Positions 11,701 to 26,700 of a stretch of 64,000 nucleotides of DNA are shown in pieces. The notes beneath the pieces were generated by a model. That model saw nothing but the letters and a program-made list of their open reading frames with translations, was not told the DNA's origin and did no database searches. Numbering within the stretch: the stretch's first letter is position 1; each line of letters begins with the position of its first letter. This stretch comes from Branchiostoma belcheri (Eukaryota; Chordata; Leptocardii; Amphioxiformes; Branchiostomatidae). The position numbers were made by a program, and so were the translations under genes. Location: the NCBI RefSeq assembly GCF_001625305.1, contig NW_017802569.1, forward strand, positions 62,001 through 126,000. The letters run 5' to 3'.

Positions 11701-14700
11701 CCATGTTTCAGCAATGAAGGCAGTTGTGAAAGGAGTTAGACAAAAAAAAATCAAAGAGTTACAAAAAGACAATATTAACAGGTAAACCAAAGTCAATAAA
11801 CACACATAATTACATGTAACTTAAAGCAACACCACAAAGTCAATTTTGTTATTATCATAATTATTATGTAGTGCCATATGTACTGTAATTAATAAGGAAT
11901 TGGCCTCAGGCAAACAAAAGAAATGTTAAGAAAAATCTTCATGCTAGACCAACCCTGATATTTAACTCTTCTTCATTATATAACTGTGTATAATTGTAAG
12001 CTGGAGCATTAGGTAGTGATGCATACACATGTAGTACCTAAACCCAATTTTAGGTTCAGGTCCGGATTCAAGTCCAGAGGTTTAGGTTCCATGGCATATA
12101 CAAAATTGCATGTTGGCAACCTTGCAATGTTGTATGGGTGAAACTTTGGCCACATAACATGAAGGCCAGTACTTGACGATGCTCGATGGCAATGTTTTCT
12201 TCTTTTTGCAGCAAAGATTTTGGAATCTACGAATTCAAAGGTTTTAGGTGGTTTAAAAAGAAAAGGGGTATGTGAAATGGTCTTTTATGGTAATAAGTCC
12301 GGACTCGGTTCTTGTCTTTTAGTTTTTTTTGGACTTGAATCTAAACATTCTTACAAGTCCGGATCCAAGTCCAGTGAACCGGTATGCATCACTAGTATTA
12401 GGGCAAGGTCCACTAAAGCCAATCGCAGCATTAGTGAGCAATGGTTAAACCAATGAAGGTTAAACACAAGATACGTGTGTTTAAGCTGGATACTTCTAAA
12501 TGCATGTACACGTATCCATGTGCATGGATGTCAGTTGCATGGCCTGTATTAGTGTACTATATACCAGTCAACCATTTTCAAGAACTTCCAAGAAACAATC
12601 CAGACACAACAAAGCATAGAGGGACTGTCTGTGTTGAAGTGATGTTGTTTTGAAAAGAGCAGGGGTCCTTCCCGATGTGAGTGGTTCAAACCTTACAGTC
12701 TGGTCTCCGGGTTGACATCTTGAAGCATTTACATGTAGGTCAATTCCTTCCACAAATGTGGTAAATCCTGATATTAAGTAACTAAAGAAAGAGATGTGCA
12801 AAAATTTTTGAATATGAAAGCTCACTCTTGATTCACTCCTGACGTCATCACGTTTCTGACTTCCCGAGTTAGTGAGTGGATCACACATCTGACGAAGGTT
12901 AAACGTGTTTGAAAGAAAATTCGTGGTGAGTCTCTCTTTTCGTGTTGGAACAAAGGCTTAAACTTTCTAGCTAAAGATGTACGTCAAGCTTTATCGAGGA
13001 CAGGTATGGATGGTGGTGAACACACGAGTCACAGCACAAGATGAGAGGGACTTACTGATGCTGCAGTAGTCTGATTTGTACACCCGAGGGCCTTGCAGCC
13101 TTGCAGGAACCCTTTCCGATGGGGGGTCTGAAATAATGGCCAATCATCAACAAGGCAGTTTACTCACAACACTTGAAGCAGTAGTGTGCAGCACCTTTTA
13201 CACACAGAAATGTAGTAATCTGCTGCAGCGTAACTGACAGAATTTCCTGAGAACTGGGTATAGCAGTGTTACAACACATTTTGTACAAAGGCAACATTTG
13301 CAAAGCAAATGCATAATGTTTACCTTCTCGTGGTCTTGCCTGACAAACTACTACATGTAACTGTTCTGTAACAGTTATATTCTCACTCAAACACATTCAT
13401 ATACTACATGTATATGGTGACCAGACCTTCCAAATTGGTCCTGCTACATGATGTACATAATGTAACCCAACACCACAGGGTGTCTGCTACAGCACCAGTT
13501 ACCATGGTGACAGACGTCTGGTCCAGGTCATTGGCATTATTTGTTTGGAGAAGAAGTCAGAAGAGGAAGATACTGTGTCAAAAACAATTGAATATTTTCC
13601 TTCTGCGAAGGTTAACATAACACATAGTATGACTAGGGACAACAAGCAAGAAAGCAACTTCTCAGTTTATGAAGTTTTGCAAAATTGCAAGGAAAAGGAA
13701 TGAGGCTGACTTTGTGTAACACATCAGGACACAAAATGAAACACTCCCGACTTTTGGTCCAACAAAGACAAATTAAGGGGGTAAGAGGGGGAAGTTCCTG
13801 ATATCTGGATATTGACCTGAAAAAAGTCTTTTTTGATCATAAAATATTCATTTTTATCAGCACAACAAGCCACATTTCAGTTTGAATACCAGGTCCTGTA
13901 TAATGTACATACTGTCATCAGTGTTCGAAATACCTGTCTGCAGTCTGCAATCTGCAGATAGATTTTCAAAATTGCAGAAGAAAAATGTATACAATCTGCA
14001 ATTTTGCAGCAGGAAAAATTGGCACTTGGGATTTGGCGCTCTTGGCCCCAAGGACAGACAACACTTAAGCTCCTGTTCTGAAACAACAGGAGCTTCTTCA
14101 CTAATTTGCATCAACCTTGTCTTGACTTGTCTATCTTTTGTCTATCTTTTGTTTCTTTTTGAACTTCCAAAAAATTGTCTTCACTAATTTGCATATTAAT
14201 CAATAGTTCATGCTTACAAACCTGCAAGATTGTACATTTGTAGTATGGAGGCTTGTGTATTTGCAGAAAGCATTTCCAAATTGCAGAACAAAATTTTGAC
14301 TCTTCTGCAATATTGCACTCAGCGCTGAAAAAAAGTATTTCGACCACTGCTGTCATGTAGAAGTGGATAATGCACAGTCTTGTCATATGGGGGAAAAACA
14401 GCAATCCAAAGGACCTGTTTACCAGTGATTCCAAACCTCTTGATGCAAATGACAATAATTATTAAACAATGACCTACATTTTGTAGCATTAGATAGACCG
14501 TCTGTAATTTTAATAAAATTGGTGACTCATGTCAACTTGTTAGTCTTATGAAATTCCATCATCATACATATATTATGAGAATGATATTGACAACCTGTTT
14601 TGACCTAATGAATACCCAGTAAATTGTTAATAAATTAAATATATTTCAAGTAATTCCATAGTTAGGATTATGAAACAAGTACAATTTCGTGTGCTGGAAA

Positions 14701-17700
14701 TTCAAACTTGCTTCTACCACTGACAGTACTACAGAATCTGATGAACTTTCAAGACAGTTCCATTATGATAGTTGCTTCCTGAATACCATGACTTAGAACA
14801 CACCAAATTGATTTGTTGGTTCTCTGACTTTTTTCAGAGATGAAGCGACAGGCCAGGGCAAAAAATAAAAAAAAATAAAAACAGACCTAGGCATCCTATG
14901 ATAGCCCTAAATGCTATGATAGGAGCCCTGACATCAATATTTGTACCAGTCTGGTTTGGAATTTTGAACTTTAAATTTTATCAAACAATTGCATTCATGG
15001 AAAAACGGTAACAACTCTGAAGAGAAGGGACTTCCTTCAACTGTTGGGGGCCAAAATTTGAGCATTTTTGGAGTTAATTCAGAAGCTAAAATGATGCGGG
15101 AAAATCTGTGAACCAACAAATCAAATTAACAACAAACCGTAACTCTCGCGAGATCACGTTGGGAAGTGATTGGTCATTAATTATCCTGATGAAGGCGACA
15201 GTGGTCGCTGAAAATTTGATCTCTCTGTAAATTGCGTGTTGGAATAAAGTTCAACGTTTTACAACAAATTGAATTGGCATGGCCTCATGGATCATAAAAA
15301 GTTTGCTTTCTCGAGTTAACTATGCCTTGTCAGAGATACAGTAACTCAGAGACAACTCAGAGATAATTTAGAGATAACTCAGAGATAACTCACCACCAGC
15401 AGAGCCTTGTTCCTGGCAGCCTTGTGACTCCCGTGGCCCATGCAGGAGTAACCGAAGGACACACTGGAGTTGGGACTGAGATAGATCCCACTGCCGTATG
15501 CAGCACCATGGAGCTAGAGTAGAAGCACAACAAACATCATAGAGATAAGTAAAATCTGAGATTTTATACCTCTTGGCTTTTTAAAAAATATTATTTTTTA
15601 TATAGGGTTTTAAACAAAGAATTTATCGAGACCGGACACCCCTCTGTGTGGGGGGTCATATACGTGGACCAGACCGAGAATAGCTTAAACACGTCAAAGG
15701 TCAATGGTCGCGACCACTTTCATGCTCAAAGGGGTGTTTTGGGGCCACCAAAAGGCACCATTTTCACGCCCGAAAACACATATACAATAAAAACAAAAGA
15801 ACGTGCATCATCTGCAGCCCAATAGCAAAACATATACAAAAGATATACAAACTTTCCGTCCACCCAAACGTGAGAAACAGCTGCGAACATGAAAATCGAA
15901 ATCTCTCACAAAACCCTTCCGCGGAAGGATGTCTCCTCCCCCGGAGGTAATGAGAGGACTGGTTTGTAATCTTTTTTCTGTATTCCTGCACTGATGCAGG
16001 TAACATTGACAGGCCTCGAAATTAATTTTTCTTCCCATTGTCCCAGCACTGTCCCAAAAATAGATTTCAATTGTCCCGAAGCAGAGGATTAAAATAATGT
16101 CCCAATAATTTTTTTGGGGGGAAGTGTTGTATGACTTCAACTTGAACAGTTGAGGTCGATTTTATTTTGCTCATGTTCACTCCCAATTGCACTATAATTG
16201 CAGAGTAGGCAGGAAATTCGGGGGGACTTTTCCGGATCCAAAAGCTGGGATCGACCCATGCCTAATAAACAAATAAAGAACTGACATTCTGATGTAAATT
16301 ATTTTTCTACCGTCCCAAAAATGTCCCAAGTGTCTTTTAAGTTGTCCCAGCCTAAATTTTAGTGGTTTCGAGCCCTGGTACTACATGTAAATAAACATTT
16401 TAATACATGCTAAAATTGCCTCAAAAGACTGCTAAATACTCTGCTCTCTATTGCAACCAATTTCATTCATCAAAATATTAAAAAATCAGGCGAAGTATGA
16501 TATCATAAACTTAGTCACATCCTCACCTGGTGCTTGGTACCTGAAGCGTTGATGAGGCCATGTCTCAGGATGGAATGCCAGTTTTCTATATGGGAACCAC
16601 TGCAACATCACAGCAAAAACTTATTAAACGTTGTGTGTGTGTTGAGAAAAACATCACAGACATACACGTACATGTACTATAAATCACCTTCTATTCGTGG
16701 CACTTTTAAATTCCCGTTTTTTGTGGTCACTTTTATTGCAAATTTATCCGCGAACAAATAATTTGTTACATTTCTTTTTTCTGCACCCGACACCGCTGAA
16801 AACATATAGTTCTGCAAACATGTCCATTTTTCACAGACTGCGAAATTTTGCTACCACAAATATTGATTTACAGTATATTACAAATACTTATATTTTCGGA
16901 TTTACTTGCACAATTTGCAATCAAATCTTTTTGAAAAAATTACAAAATTTTGCTGAATATACTCTTCCAGGGGCACCTTTACAAAAATGCGTGAAGAAAC
17001 TTAAATACGAAACATGTTATAACATGTTAAGTCCTGTGGGACCCATATATATATGGGTTGCACATACATGTACATGTACAGTACATGTACCTTCTACATG
17101 TATATAGTGCCCTGTGTTTGTACGATTTGGGGGTGTTTTTTGTGCAATGCATCACACCGCAGCGAAATGCAAATGCGGAAGTACATTTGTAACTATGCCA
17201 CCGCAGGGCAAAAAAAGTCAGAGGTCTGAACTGATTACGACTTCAAATAACTGGAAAATATTGTGTAAAAAAGTCCAGTAGGACAAGGGTTAATATCTGC
17301 AGGTAAAACAAAAGTTTGTGAGCGTGGAACAAAGAAATACTCACTGGAATGCGAACAGACTGCCGTGTTGTCTCTTGGCTTCTCGGAAGGCCTGTTCTTT
17401 AGCAGGGGGGCTGCTCAGTAACAGGAACTGGTGAGGGGTGTGCATGAACTTAATTCTCTGGGGAGGGGGGTGTATAAATTTAGCATTTGTGCATGGATGA
17501 TGGAGATCACAATGTACAACTGTTACAACTGTTACAGTTATTTACTGTTACAACAGTTATTTACTATACACTTTAATAAGTTAATTACCTTTCATTCAGG
17601 AGAAATTAAACATTTGTGAACTTATAATTATTACATGTTGGCATCAAAATAAATTTTGTCAAAAAACTTTATGATTAAAAGGCAATCTACATATAACATC

Positions 17701-20700
17701 TGTGTCCATAATATCACCAGGGTCCATAATATCGCCACCTTGAGAAACAGTGTGCTTTAAGATATTTTTACTGCAACATACTTTTAGTATGCACTCCTTC
17801 ACACATCAAATGTACATACCTAGGGTATGTTGCAGTAAAAATAGCTTTAAGCACANNNNNNNNNNNNNNNNNNNNGTTTTTTAACGCGTTATTTTAATAG
17901 CCGGCCATCCTACAACCAGCCACGTGGGCAGAAAGGAACCCTCTCTTGGCGGCTGGTTGTAGGATGGCCGGCTATTAAAATAACGCGTTAAAAACTCTTC
18001 AAAACGCTGTATCAAAATTCCCTCCCGCCCCGGAGCCTGCACAGGAGGCTACACAAATATACCATAATTGTTTCATGACACGATCTCATTATCACCTGTA
18101 CAGAAGCACACACGTTTTTTCACCACATCCTTGAAATCACTTGAAAGTGAACTGCAGACTGAAAACTTCACATGAAATGGCTGTAAAAATGTACAGTGTG
18201 GTATACACGTCTCTCAGCAAGCCAATAGATGGCTGATGGAACAAGTACTGTAAATCACTTATTATATTTAGTGGTACTTTTATATTTGCAGTTTTCACTT
18301 CTGTACCACAACTACATGTATATCATTACCATGAACAAATAATGGACCTGCCGCCACTGCGAATGTATAGCTCTGCAAAGATGTCCATTTTTCTCAGACA
18401 GCGAAATTTTGCTACCGCAAAATAATTTATAGTAGTAGTCTCCTACAACAGTGGCTCAATCCCATCTCAAAGCATCATGGGCCACATCTTGTACTTATAC
18501 TGACAACATGCATCCCACTTCCCATCATGCCTTGCAAATTTCGGATACATTTTGAAGGGTGCTAAGGCCACGCCAATTTAATTGGTTGGTTCTTGGATTT
18601 TTTCCAGAAGAAGATAGAAGCGATGGAAAAAAAAATATAGAAACAGGATCAAAATTAATGCTGATGATAGGAGCCGTGAGGTCAACATACCAGGCTGGTT
18701 TATAATTTAAACAATGAATTTCAATCAAACCACTGCATTGATAGATAGAAAAGAACTGCAACAAAGTTAGGAAGGCAAGGACTTTCTTCAACTGTTCTGG
18801 CCAACATATGAGCACTTTGCAGTTGATTCATAACCTGAAACCTTTTTTGAAACCTTATGTAGAGGGGATAGTGGAGCAGATAACATCAAATTTTGGAGGA
18901 ATCTTTCAAATTGTGATACAAGCACCAAACTTGGTACAAATACTCATGAGACATTACTCTTTTGAAAAAGTATGCGGGCCACTTGATTTGACTTTTGGTG
19001 CCCCCTAGCGGCGTTTTTGGTACTGCAGCTGACCTTCCGGGCTTTGTATCTCCTGTTCTAAACATGCTACAGTCATGATTTTTAGGTGGTAGAAAGCTGT
19101 TAAGTAAGGAAGAAGTGACGTAAATTTGGTGTCTCTAGCTGCTTGCGTTGAACCTGCAGAGGCGTTTTTTTGCCGGTGCACAATTTGCTTCAAGGGCGCT
19201 TTTTTTGCTTCGGAAGGTCGGCTGCAGTACCAAAAAGTCAAATCAAGTGGCCCGCATACTTTTTCAAAAGAGTAATGTCTCATGAGTATTTGTACCAAGT
19301 TTGGTGCTTGTATCACAAAGTGAAAGATTATTTCAGTCATCTGCCCCACTAGGAGGGGGGCAAATCAGAAAAATAGAAGTAGGCGAATCTAAAAACCAAC
19401 TGATTAATATAGTGTGGCCTAACTTACATTTAAATAGCATGTCATCTCAGTACCTTGCTTGTACACAATCCTTCAAAAGTAAGCCTGCTAAACTATGTAC
19501 CTTTCGTACTCAATCTGGTACAATAATAAAAACTCTTGTGTTATAATAGAACATTAAACTTTTAGTATAAGTAGTATGTAAGTTGGCAACAAATTTAAGT
19601 TAAGACTAAAGCAACAGCACAACTACAAACAATGACAATCACTACATACATGTACTACAGAACAAGTAACTATGTACAAAATAGATAACAACAGAATTGT
19701 GACAATCCCACAATGAACATCACATTCGAAATGTTACCATATTCATAAATCTTGTTGATCCAGACAATAAAGAACAATATAACATTCACAGTAGTGAGTG
19801 TGTTGGCATTAGTCTTGGTGTACCATCATTCATTGCACACTATGTAATGCTTGATGTCAGTTTATATTAGTAATACTAAAAAATAAAACAAAAATAAAAT
19901 ATTAACAAAAACTCTTTAGAATTATATCAAGTGGATACTTTTTTCAATGCTCTTCCCTGGAATTAGTAAATTAAAACAGTAAAACATTGAATCATAATAA
20001 TTATGATGAAATTAAGGTCTGGAGCAGACCTAACAAGTCTCAACTTTAAACAATCATTATTTTGTCCTGTGGAGTGTAGCTTCATCAATATAATTTTTAC
20101 TAGTACATGTAGGTACAAATTCAATAGGCCACAATTGTCACAGTCTACAATCATTATGGCAAAAGTTTGGAAATATAGAGAAAACACTATATAATTGTGG
20201 CTTGCACAGCAATGTTGAGCGAATCTAACATGTTACAAAACATTATGAAAAACTTAAACTGTTCTCCAACTCAAAATTTGACTCACCAGAAATTTTCGAC
20301 TGAATCACTCAGTCTTCCTCAGCTATCTGAAGTCGAAGGTTGTCTGAAGTCGATATCGCCCCCCGTCCCGGTTGAGCGATGGTTGAAGTGCCCTGATGTG
20401 TATGGCCTCTGGGGCGATATCGACTTCAGACAACCTTTGACCCTTTGCTGACGTCACACGTGGGAAAAATCACGTGTCCACAGCATTTGGGTCAGATAGC
20501 TGAGGAAGACTGAGTGATTCAGTCGAAAATTTCTGGTGAGTCAAATTTTGAGTTGGAGAACAGTTTAAGTTTTTCATAATGTAATTTACCAACTCAGATG
20601 AACTTTCATGCTGATGTTACAAAACAGTTTCCTAAGGACTAGAGAGACCAACAGATGCATTTATTATTAGATGCTGAATCTTGCACTTTTATGATGTTTC

Positions 20701-23700
20701 TCAAGAACAAGAAATTCACTGGAAAAAATCTCTGGAAAATTCAGGCATTTATGAAGTGGTAATAAAACTAAAAATAGGTTCAATCCTTGCCCTTCATGTC
20801 AAATGTCAGGAAAGCATTCCACACGATTTCTTGTTATAATGAGCAAGGACTGTGAATAGTTGTAATCATCAGAATGTTTGAAGATCTGCACTCACTCACA
20901 CTCACCCCTGATCTGGTTTTATCTGTCATATTTTTTTTTAATTTGTTGATGCGATGGGAATCCGATGATGTTCTTGGTGGAATGTCTAGTTTAACTTCAG
21001 AGTGGGATTTGCTGTTAACCATTCAACGCCATCTAAAATGCCAATGCACTTTCTTATGACTGAAAAACATATTAAAGCATCTACAACTGTTTACAGTTCT
21101 TATCTTGGGTGATACTACTACTCGTGTTTTCAAGTGAACTCTTTCATAATATGCAAAATATGCAATAAAGCATAAATACAAACCACACCTTGTTGCAATC
21201 TGAGAACGGTCCATGACTTCCCTAGAATCATGCAACTGTTTAAATCTGCATGTGCAGGTTTTAGAGTTGTGTAGAAAATGAGTGTGTGTTTATAAAAATG
21301 TATTCAGGTGACGACATCTATAAAATAGTACTGGGTCAAGCTTAACCAAGAAAAGAGGCCCTTCCCCTACAATGTACATGTAACGTTACATGTATGATGA
21401 CCCAAACTCTCCATGTACATGTAAGTCTAATAATATTCTGCAACAGCAGTTATTATTTTAGATTCAACACTTATGAAACTAAACAAAAATCGATAAAACG
21501 TCACTGCCTGGGAAAAGATTGCCTGAAACCAGCATGGCTCTACCCTGCTACGTGAACGACCTTGACTGTTCTGAAGGTCAGTCGGTGGCGGTCATGTTGC
21601 CGATGGCCCTGAGTATCTCCTTCTGGTACTTCTCCTGTGTGGTGTCCACCATGGAATCCCCCACCTGCCCATCTTCATACCTGCACACAAGGCAACAGTC
21701 AGGGCTACACATACTGGGCACTAAAATTGGAGCTGTGCACTGATGATGTCTACCTGCACCTACATGTACATGTACATGATGTACACAATCATGTACAGTC
21801 ATGTACATGTAACCTGTACTGGTCAATGTACTGAGTTTATTATGTATACAATGTCATGTACATGTACAAGAGTCATGTACATGTACTGTACACGTGTAGG
21901 TGTATGCAATGATGGAAGCTTCTTGGTGTATGCAGATTTTCATTTGCTCCATTCACTGTTACGAGCTAGTGTATGACGTATAAATTAAAGCAATAATAGC
22001 AATGGTTTCTGAACATATGCCATTTCGGTACACAAGTAAAGAATGCATGTCAAACTAATATGTCAGAATATTCTTCAAAGTGAAGTACATGCATACATTT
22101 TGTAATAGTGTAGAAATTAGCTGATAGAAACAAGGAAGAAAGACTGCAAAATTGTAGAATCTGATTTGAAGGACTAATTCTACACAAAAAAATAACCTTG
22201 TCCATACACGTCAAATTGTTACGTCAGAATGTTCTTCAAAGTGAAGTACCTAAACAGTGTAAAAATTAGAATTTCAAAATAGAAATGTGGAAGAAAGACT
22301 GAAAAATTGTAGAATTGAAACACTTACACAAAGAAGAACCTTGTGCACACGTGGTCAGGGTTAGGCACCACCCAGATGTTGTTGTGTTTTCTGAGCTCCT
22401 TGGAATGGATCACTGCAGAAAGAGAATGACAAAATGCAGGCTTTATTCATGGTACAAGCATGTGAACAATGCAAACTACTTTGAATATACATGTACATGT
22501 AGCTTGATCAAAATTTTGAAAATTAAAAAGCATGAATAACAAAACAGCAACAAGTCAAGTTAATATTTAGAGTAAAAATTATGTACATTACATATTCAGC
22601 AAATTTGAACCACTAAAAATCCTTGACAGTGTGTAACTATATAATTAGACAACGAAGACAAAGAATTATAAGTATTTTTATTATTATTATTCAAAAGACA
22701 TTGTACACTGATGAGTTCCTTTGAATTCCTAACCTCACCTTCACAGAGTGCTATGCAGGTCAAGTTGTCACTTTCTAAGAAACGTTTAGTATTTTCTTTC
22801 TTGCCAGTCTTCTCCTGAAATAAACAGCATGAAACAGGTGAAATAAAAAAAAAAAATTAATCATTCCCCCACCTAAAAAGAAACAAATTACATTAGATTC
22901 TAAGTCGTAATTTGGGTATCTTAAAAGATGCAATATTTAATTATTATAATACATTGTACATGTACAACTCATGTTATAAGGTATGTATCACTAATGCTCA
23001 TGACACTAATAAATGCAAAGAGCACACTGTACACAATATACATAGGCATAGACAAAGTTATGACCCAAAATGCAATAATCTGCACCAGACTATGCTTAGT
23101 ATAGTGTAGTTATGAATCATCACTTTCACAATGTCTTTTAAAATGGTGTACTGTCTTCTTATTAATACTATATGATTGTGCAAATGACACAGTGCTATTA
23201 GCTTTCTCACAAATTCAAATCATTGTTTTTAGCCTGTGCCTCACACGTACATGAACCATAAACTAATGAATTGTATGTACAAGACTTCATTGAATGTGTA
23301 ACACCCTTTCCTGTACTAAGTAATACTATGAAAAGACATCTGACTTGCAAATATGCATGAGAATAATTCAATCATAATGGTTCAAATAAAAGTATAATGG
23401 GATGGAGAACAATTTTTTTTTGTACTTACCAGCAACTACCATTGATACTGCCATGTAAGCAGGTTTTCGGTGTTTGTTTATTTATTACTTGTTAATACAC
23501 ATGCAACAACGCTGACTGAGTGTCATTTTGTACTGTGTACAGTATTATGAAGAAATGAGCATTGAAAAGTTGACAACTGACCCCCTAGCACTTTTAGGGG
23601 TCTGATCTCTATCTCATTACCTAAAACTACAGAGAATTACAATTTGTACATTTTCATGTTTGAGCAATGAAGGCAATTGTGAAAGGAGTTACACAAAAAA

Positions 23701-26700
23701 ATCAAAGAGTTAGAAAAAGACAATACCAGGTAAACCAAAGACAATAACCACACATAATAAAGTTAAAGCAACAAACAAAGTCAATTTTGTTATAATTATG
23801 ATTAATATGTAGTACCGTATATAATTAATATGGAATTGGCCTCAGGCAAACAAAAGAAATGTTAAGAAAAATCTTCATGCTAGACCAACTCTGATATTTA
23901 AATCTTCTTCATTATACTGTGTATAATTGTAAGCTGGAGCATTAGGGCATGGTCCACTAAAGCCAATCGCAGCATTAGTGAGCAATGGTTAAACCAATGA
24001 AGGTTAAACACAAGATACTTGTGTATAAGCTGCATGGATACTTCTAAACACATGTACACATATCCATGTGCATGGATGTCAGTTGCATGGCCTGTATTAG
24101 TGTACTATATACCAGTCAAGTACTTTCAAGAACTTCCAAGAAACAATCCAGACACAGCAAAGCATGGAGGGACTGTCTGTACGTGTTGAAGTGATGTTGT
24201 TTTGAAAAGAGTTGGGGTCCTTCCCGGTGTGAGTGGTTCAAACCTTACAGTCTGGTCTCCGGGTTGACATCTTGAAGAGTTTCATGTCAATTCCTTCCAC
24301 AATTGTGGTAAATCTTGATATTAAGTAACTAAAGAAAGAGATGTGCAAAAATTTTTTAATGAAAGCTCACTCTTGATTCACTCCTGACGTCATCACGTTT
24401 CTGACTTCCAGAGAGTTAGCGAGTGGATCACACATCTGACGAAGGTTAAACGTGTTTGAAAGAAAATTCGTGGTGAGTCTCTCTTTTCGTGTTGGAACAA
24501 AGGCTTAAACTTTCTAGCTAGAGTTGTACGTCAAGCTTTATTGAGGACAGGTATGGATGGTGGTGAACACACGAGTCACAGCACAAGATGAGAGGGACTT
24601 ACTGATGCCGCAGTAGTCTGATTTGTACACCCGAGGGCCTTGCAGCCTTGCAGGAACCCTTTCCGATGGGGGGTCTGAAATAATGGCCAATCATCAACAA
24701 GGCAGTTTACTCACAACACTAATGAAGCAGTAGTGTGCAGCACCTTTTACACACAGTAATGTAGTAATCTGCTGCAACAGAATTTCCTGACAACTGGGTA
24801 TAGCAGTGTTTGTACAAAGGCAACATTTGCAAAGCAAATGCATAATGTTTACCTTCTCATGGTCTTGCCTGACAAACTACTAACTGTTCTGTTACAGTAA
24901 CAGTTATATTCTCACCCAAACACATTCATATACTACATGTATATGGTGACCAGACCTTCCAAATTGGTCCTGCTACATAATGTAACCCAACACCACAGGG
25001 TGTCTGCATGCTACAGCACCAGTTACCATGGTGACAGACGTCTGGTCCAGGTCATTGACATTATTTGTTTGGAGAAGAAGTCAGAAGAGGAAGAAACTGC
25101 CAAAAACAATATACATTTTTTCCTTCTGCAAACTTTAAGGTAAACATAACAGTATGTACTAGGGACACACAGTACCTGGGCATTGATACAAATCACTCAA
25201 AAAGCAACTTCTTAATTTGTGAAGTTTTGCAAAATTGCAAGGAAAAGGTAGGAAGAGACTGAAATAATGAGGCTGACTTTGTGTAACACATCACCAGATG
25301 AGGACACAAAATGAAACACTCCCAACTTTTGGTCCAACAAAAGACAAATTATGGGGGGTAAGAGGGGGGAAGTTCCTGGAATCTGGATATTGACCTAAAA
25401 AGAGTCTTTTTTGATCATACAAGTCATGTACATTTTTATCAGCACAACAAGCCACAATTCAGTTTGAATACCAGGTAAATGACTAACTACTAAGAATTGT
25501 ACACAGGATATAATGCAGTCTTCTGATGTGGGGAAAAATGCAGCAATCCAAAGGACCTGTTTACCAGTGATTCCAAACCTCTTGATGCATTTGATGACAA
25601 TCAAAACAATGACCTAGCATTAGATAGACTGACTGTAAATTTCAATAAAATTGGTGACTCATGTTGTTAATCTTATATAATATTCCCACATCATACATAT
25701 CTACATTATGAGAATGATATTGACAACCTGTTTTAATTGACCCAATAAACCCAGTAGATTATTATATTTCAAGTAATTACGTATCTATAGGATTATGAAA
25801 CAAGTATAATTTCATGTGTTGGAAATTCAATCTTGCTTCATAATGACTTCTACCAATACATATGAACTTTCAAGACAGTTCCATATAGTTGCTTTCCGAA
25901 TAACACTTACATGTACTTAGGACACATCAAATTGATTTGTTGGTTCTTGGACTTTTTTCAGAGATAACATGAAGAAACAGGCCAGGGCAAAAAATAAAAA
26001 CAGACCTACATGTAGGCATCCTATGATAGCCCCAAATGCATGCTATGATAGGAGCCATGACGTCAATATACCAGTCTGGTTTGGGATTTTGGACTTTAAT
26101 TTTTATCAAACAATAATTTGATAGATGGAAAAATGGTAACAACTCTGAAGAGAAAGGACTTCCTTCAACTGTTGGGGGCCAAAATTTGAGCATTTTTGGA
26201 GTTGCTTCAGAGGCTTAAATGAAGGGGGAAAATCTGTGAACCAACAAATCAAATCAACAAGAAACCGTAACTCTTGTGAGATCACGTTGTGAAGTGATTG
26301 GTCATTAATTATCCTGATGAAGGCGACAGTGGTCGCTGAAAATTTGATTTCTCTGTAAATTGCGTGTTGGAATAAAGTTCAACGTTTTACAACAAATCGC
26401 ATTGGCATGGCCTCATGGATCATAAAAAGTTTGCTTTCTCGAGTTAACTATGCCTTGTCAGAGATACAGTAACTCAGAGATAATTCAGAGATAACTCAGA
26501 GATAACTCACCACCAGCAGAGCCTTGTTCCTGGCAGCCTTGTGACTCCCGTGGCCCATGCAGGAGTAACCGAAGGACACACTGGAGTTGGGACTGAGATA
26601 GATCCCACTGCCGTATGCAGCACCATGGAGCTATAGAGACACGACAAACATCATAGAGACAAGTAAAATCTGAGATTTTATACCTCCGGGCTTTTCATTG

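Noticed and set aside
12889..12925. Further hammerhead-like core (CTGACGAAGG...GAAAG)
   Set aside because: The intervening hairpin is weak, so it was left out of the supporting set.
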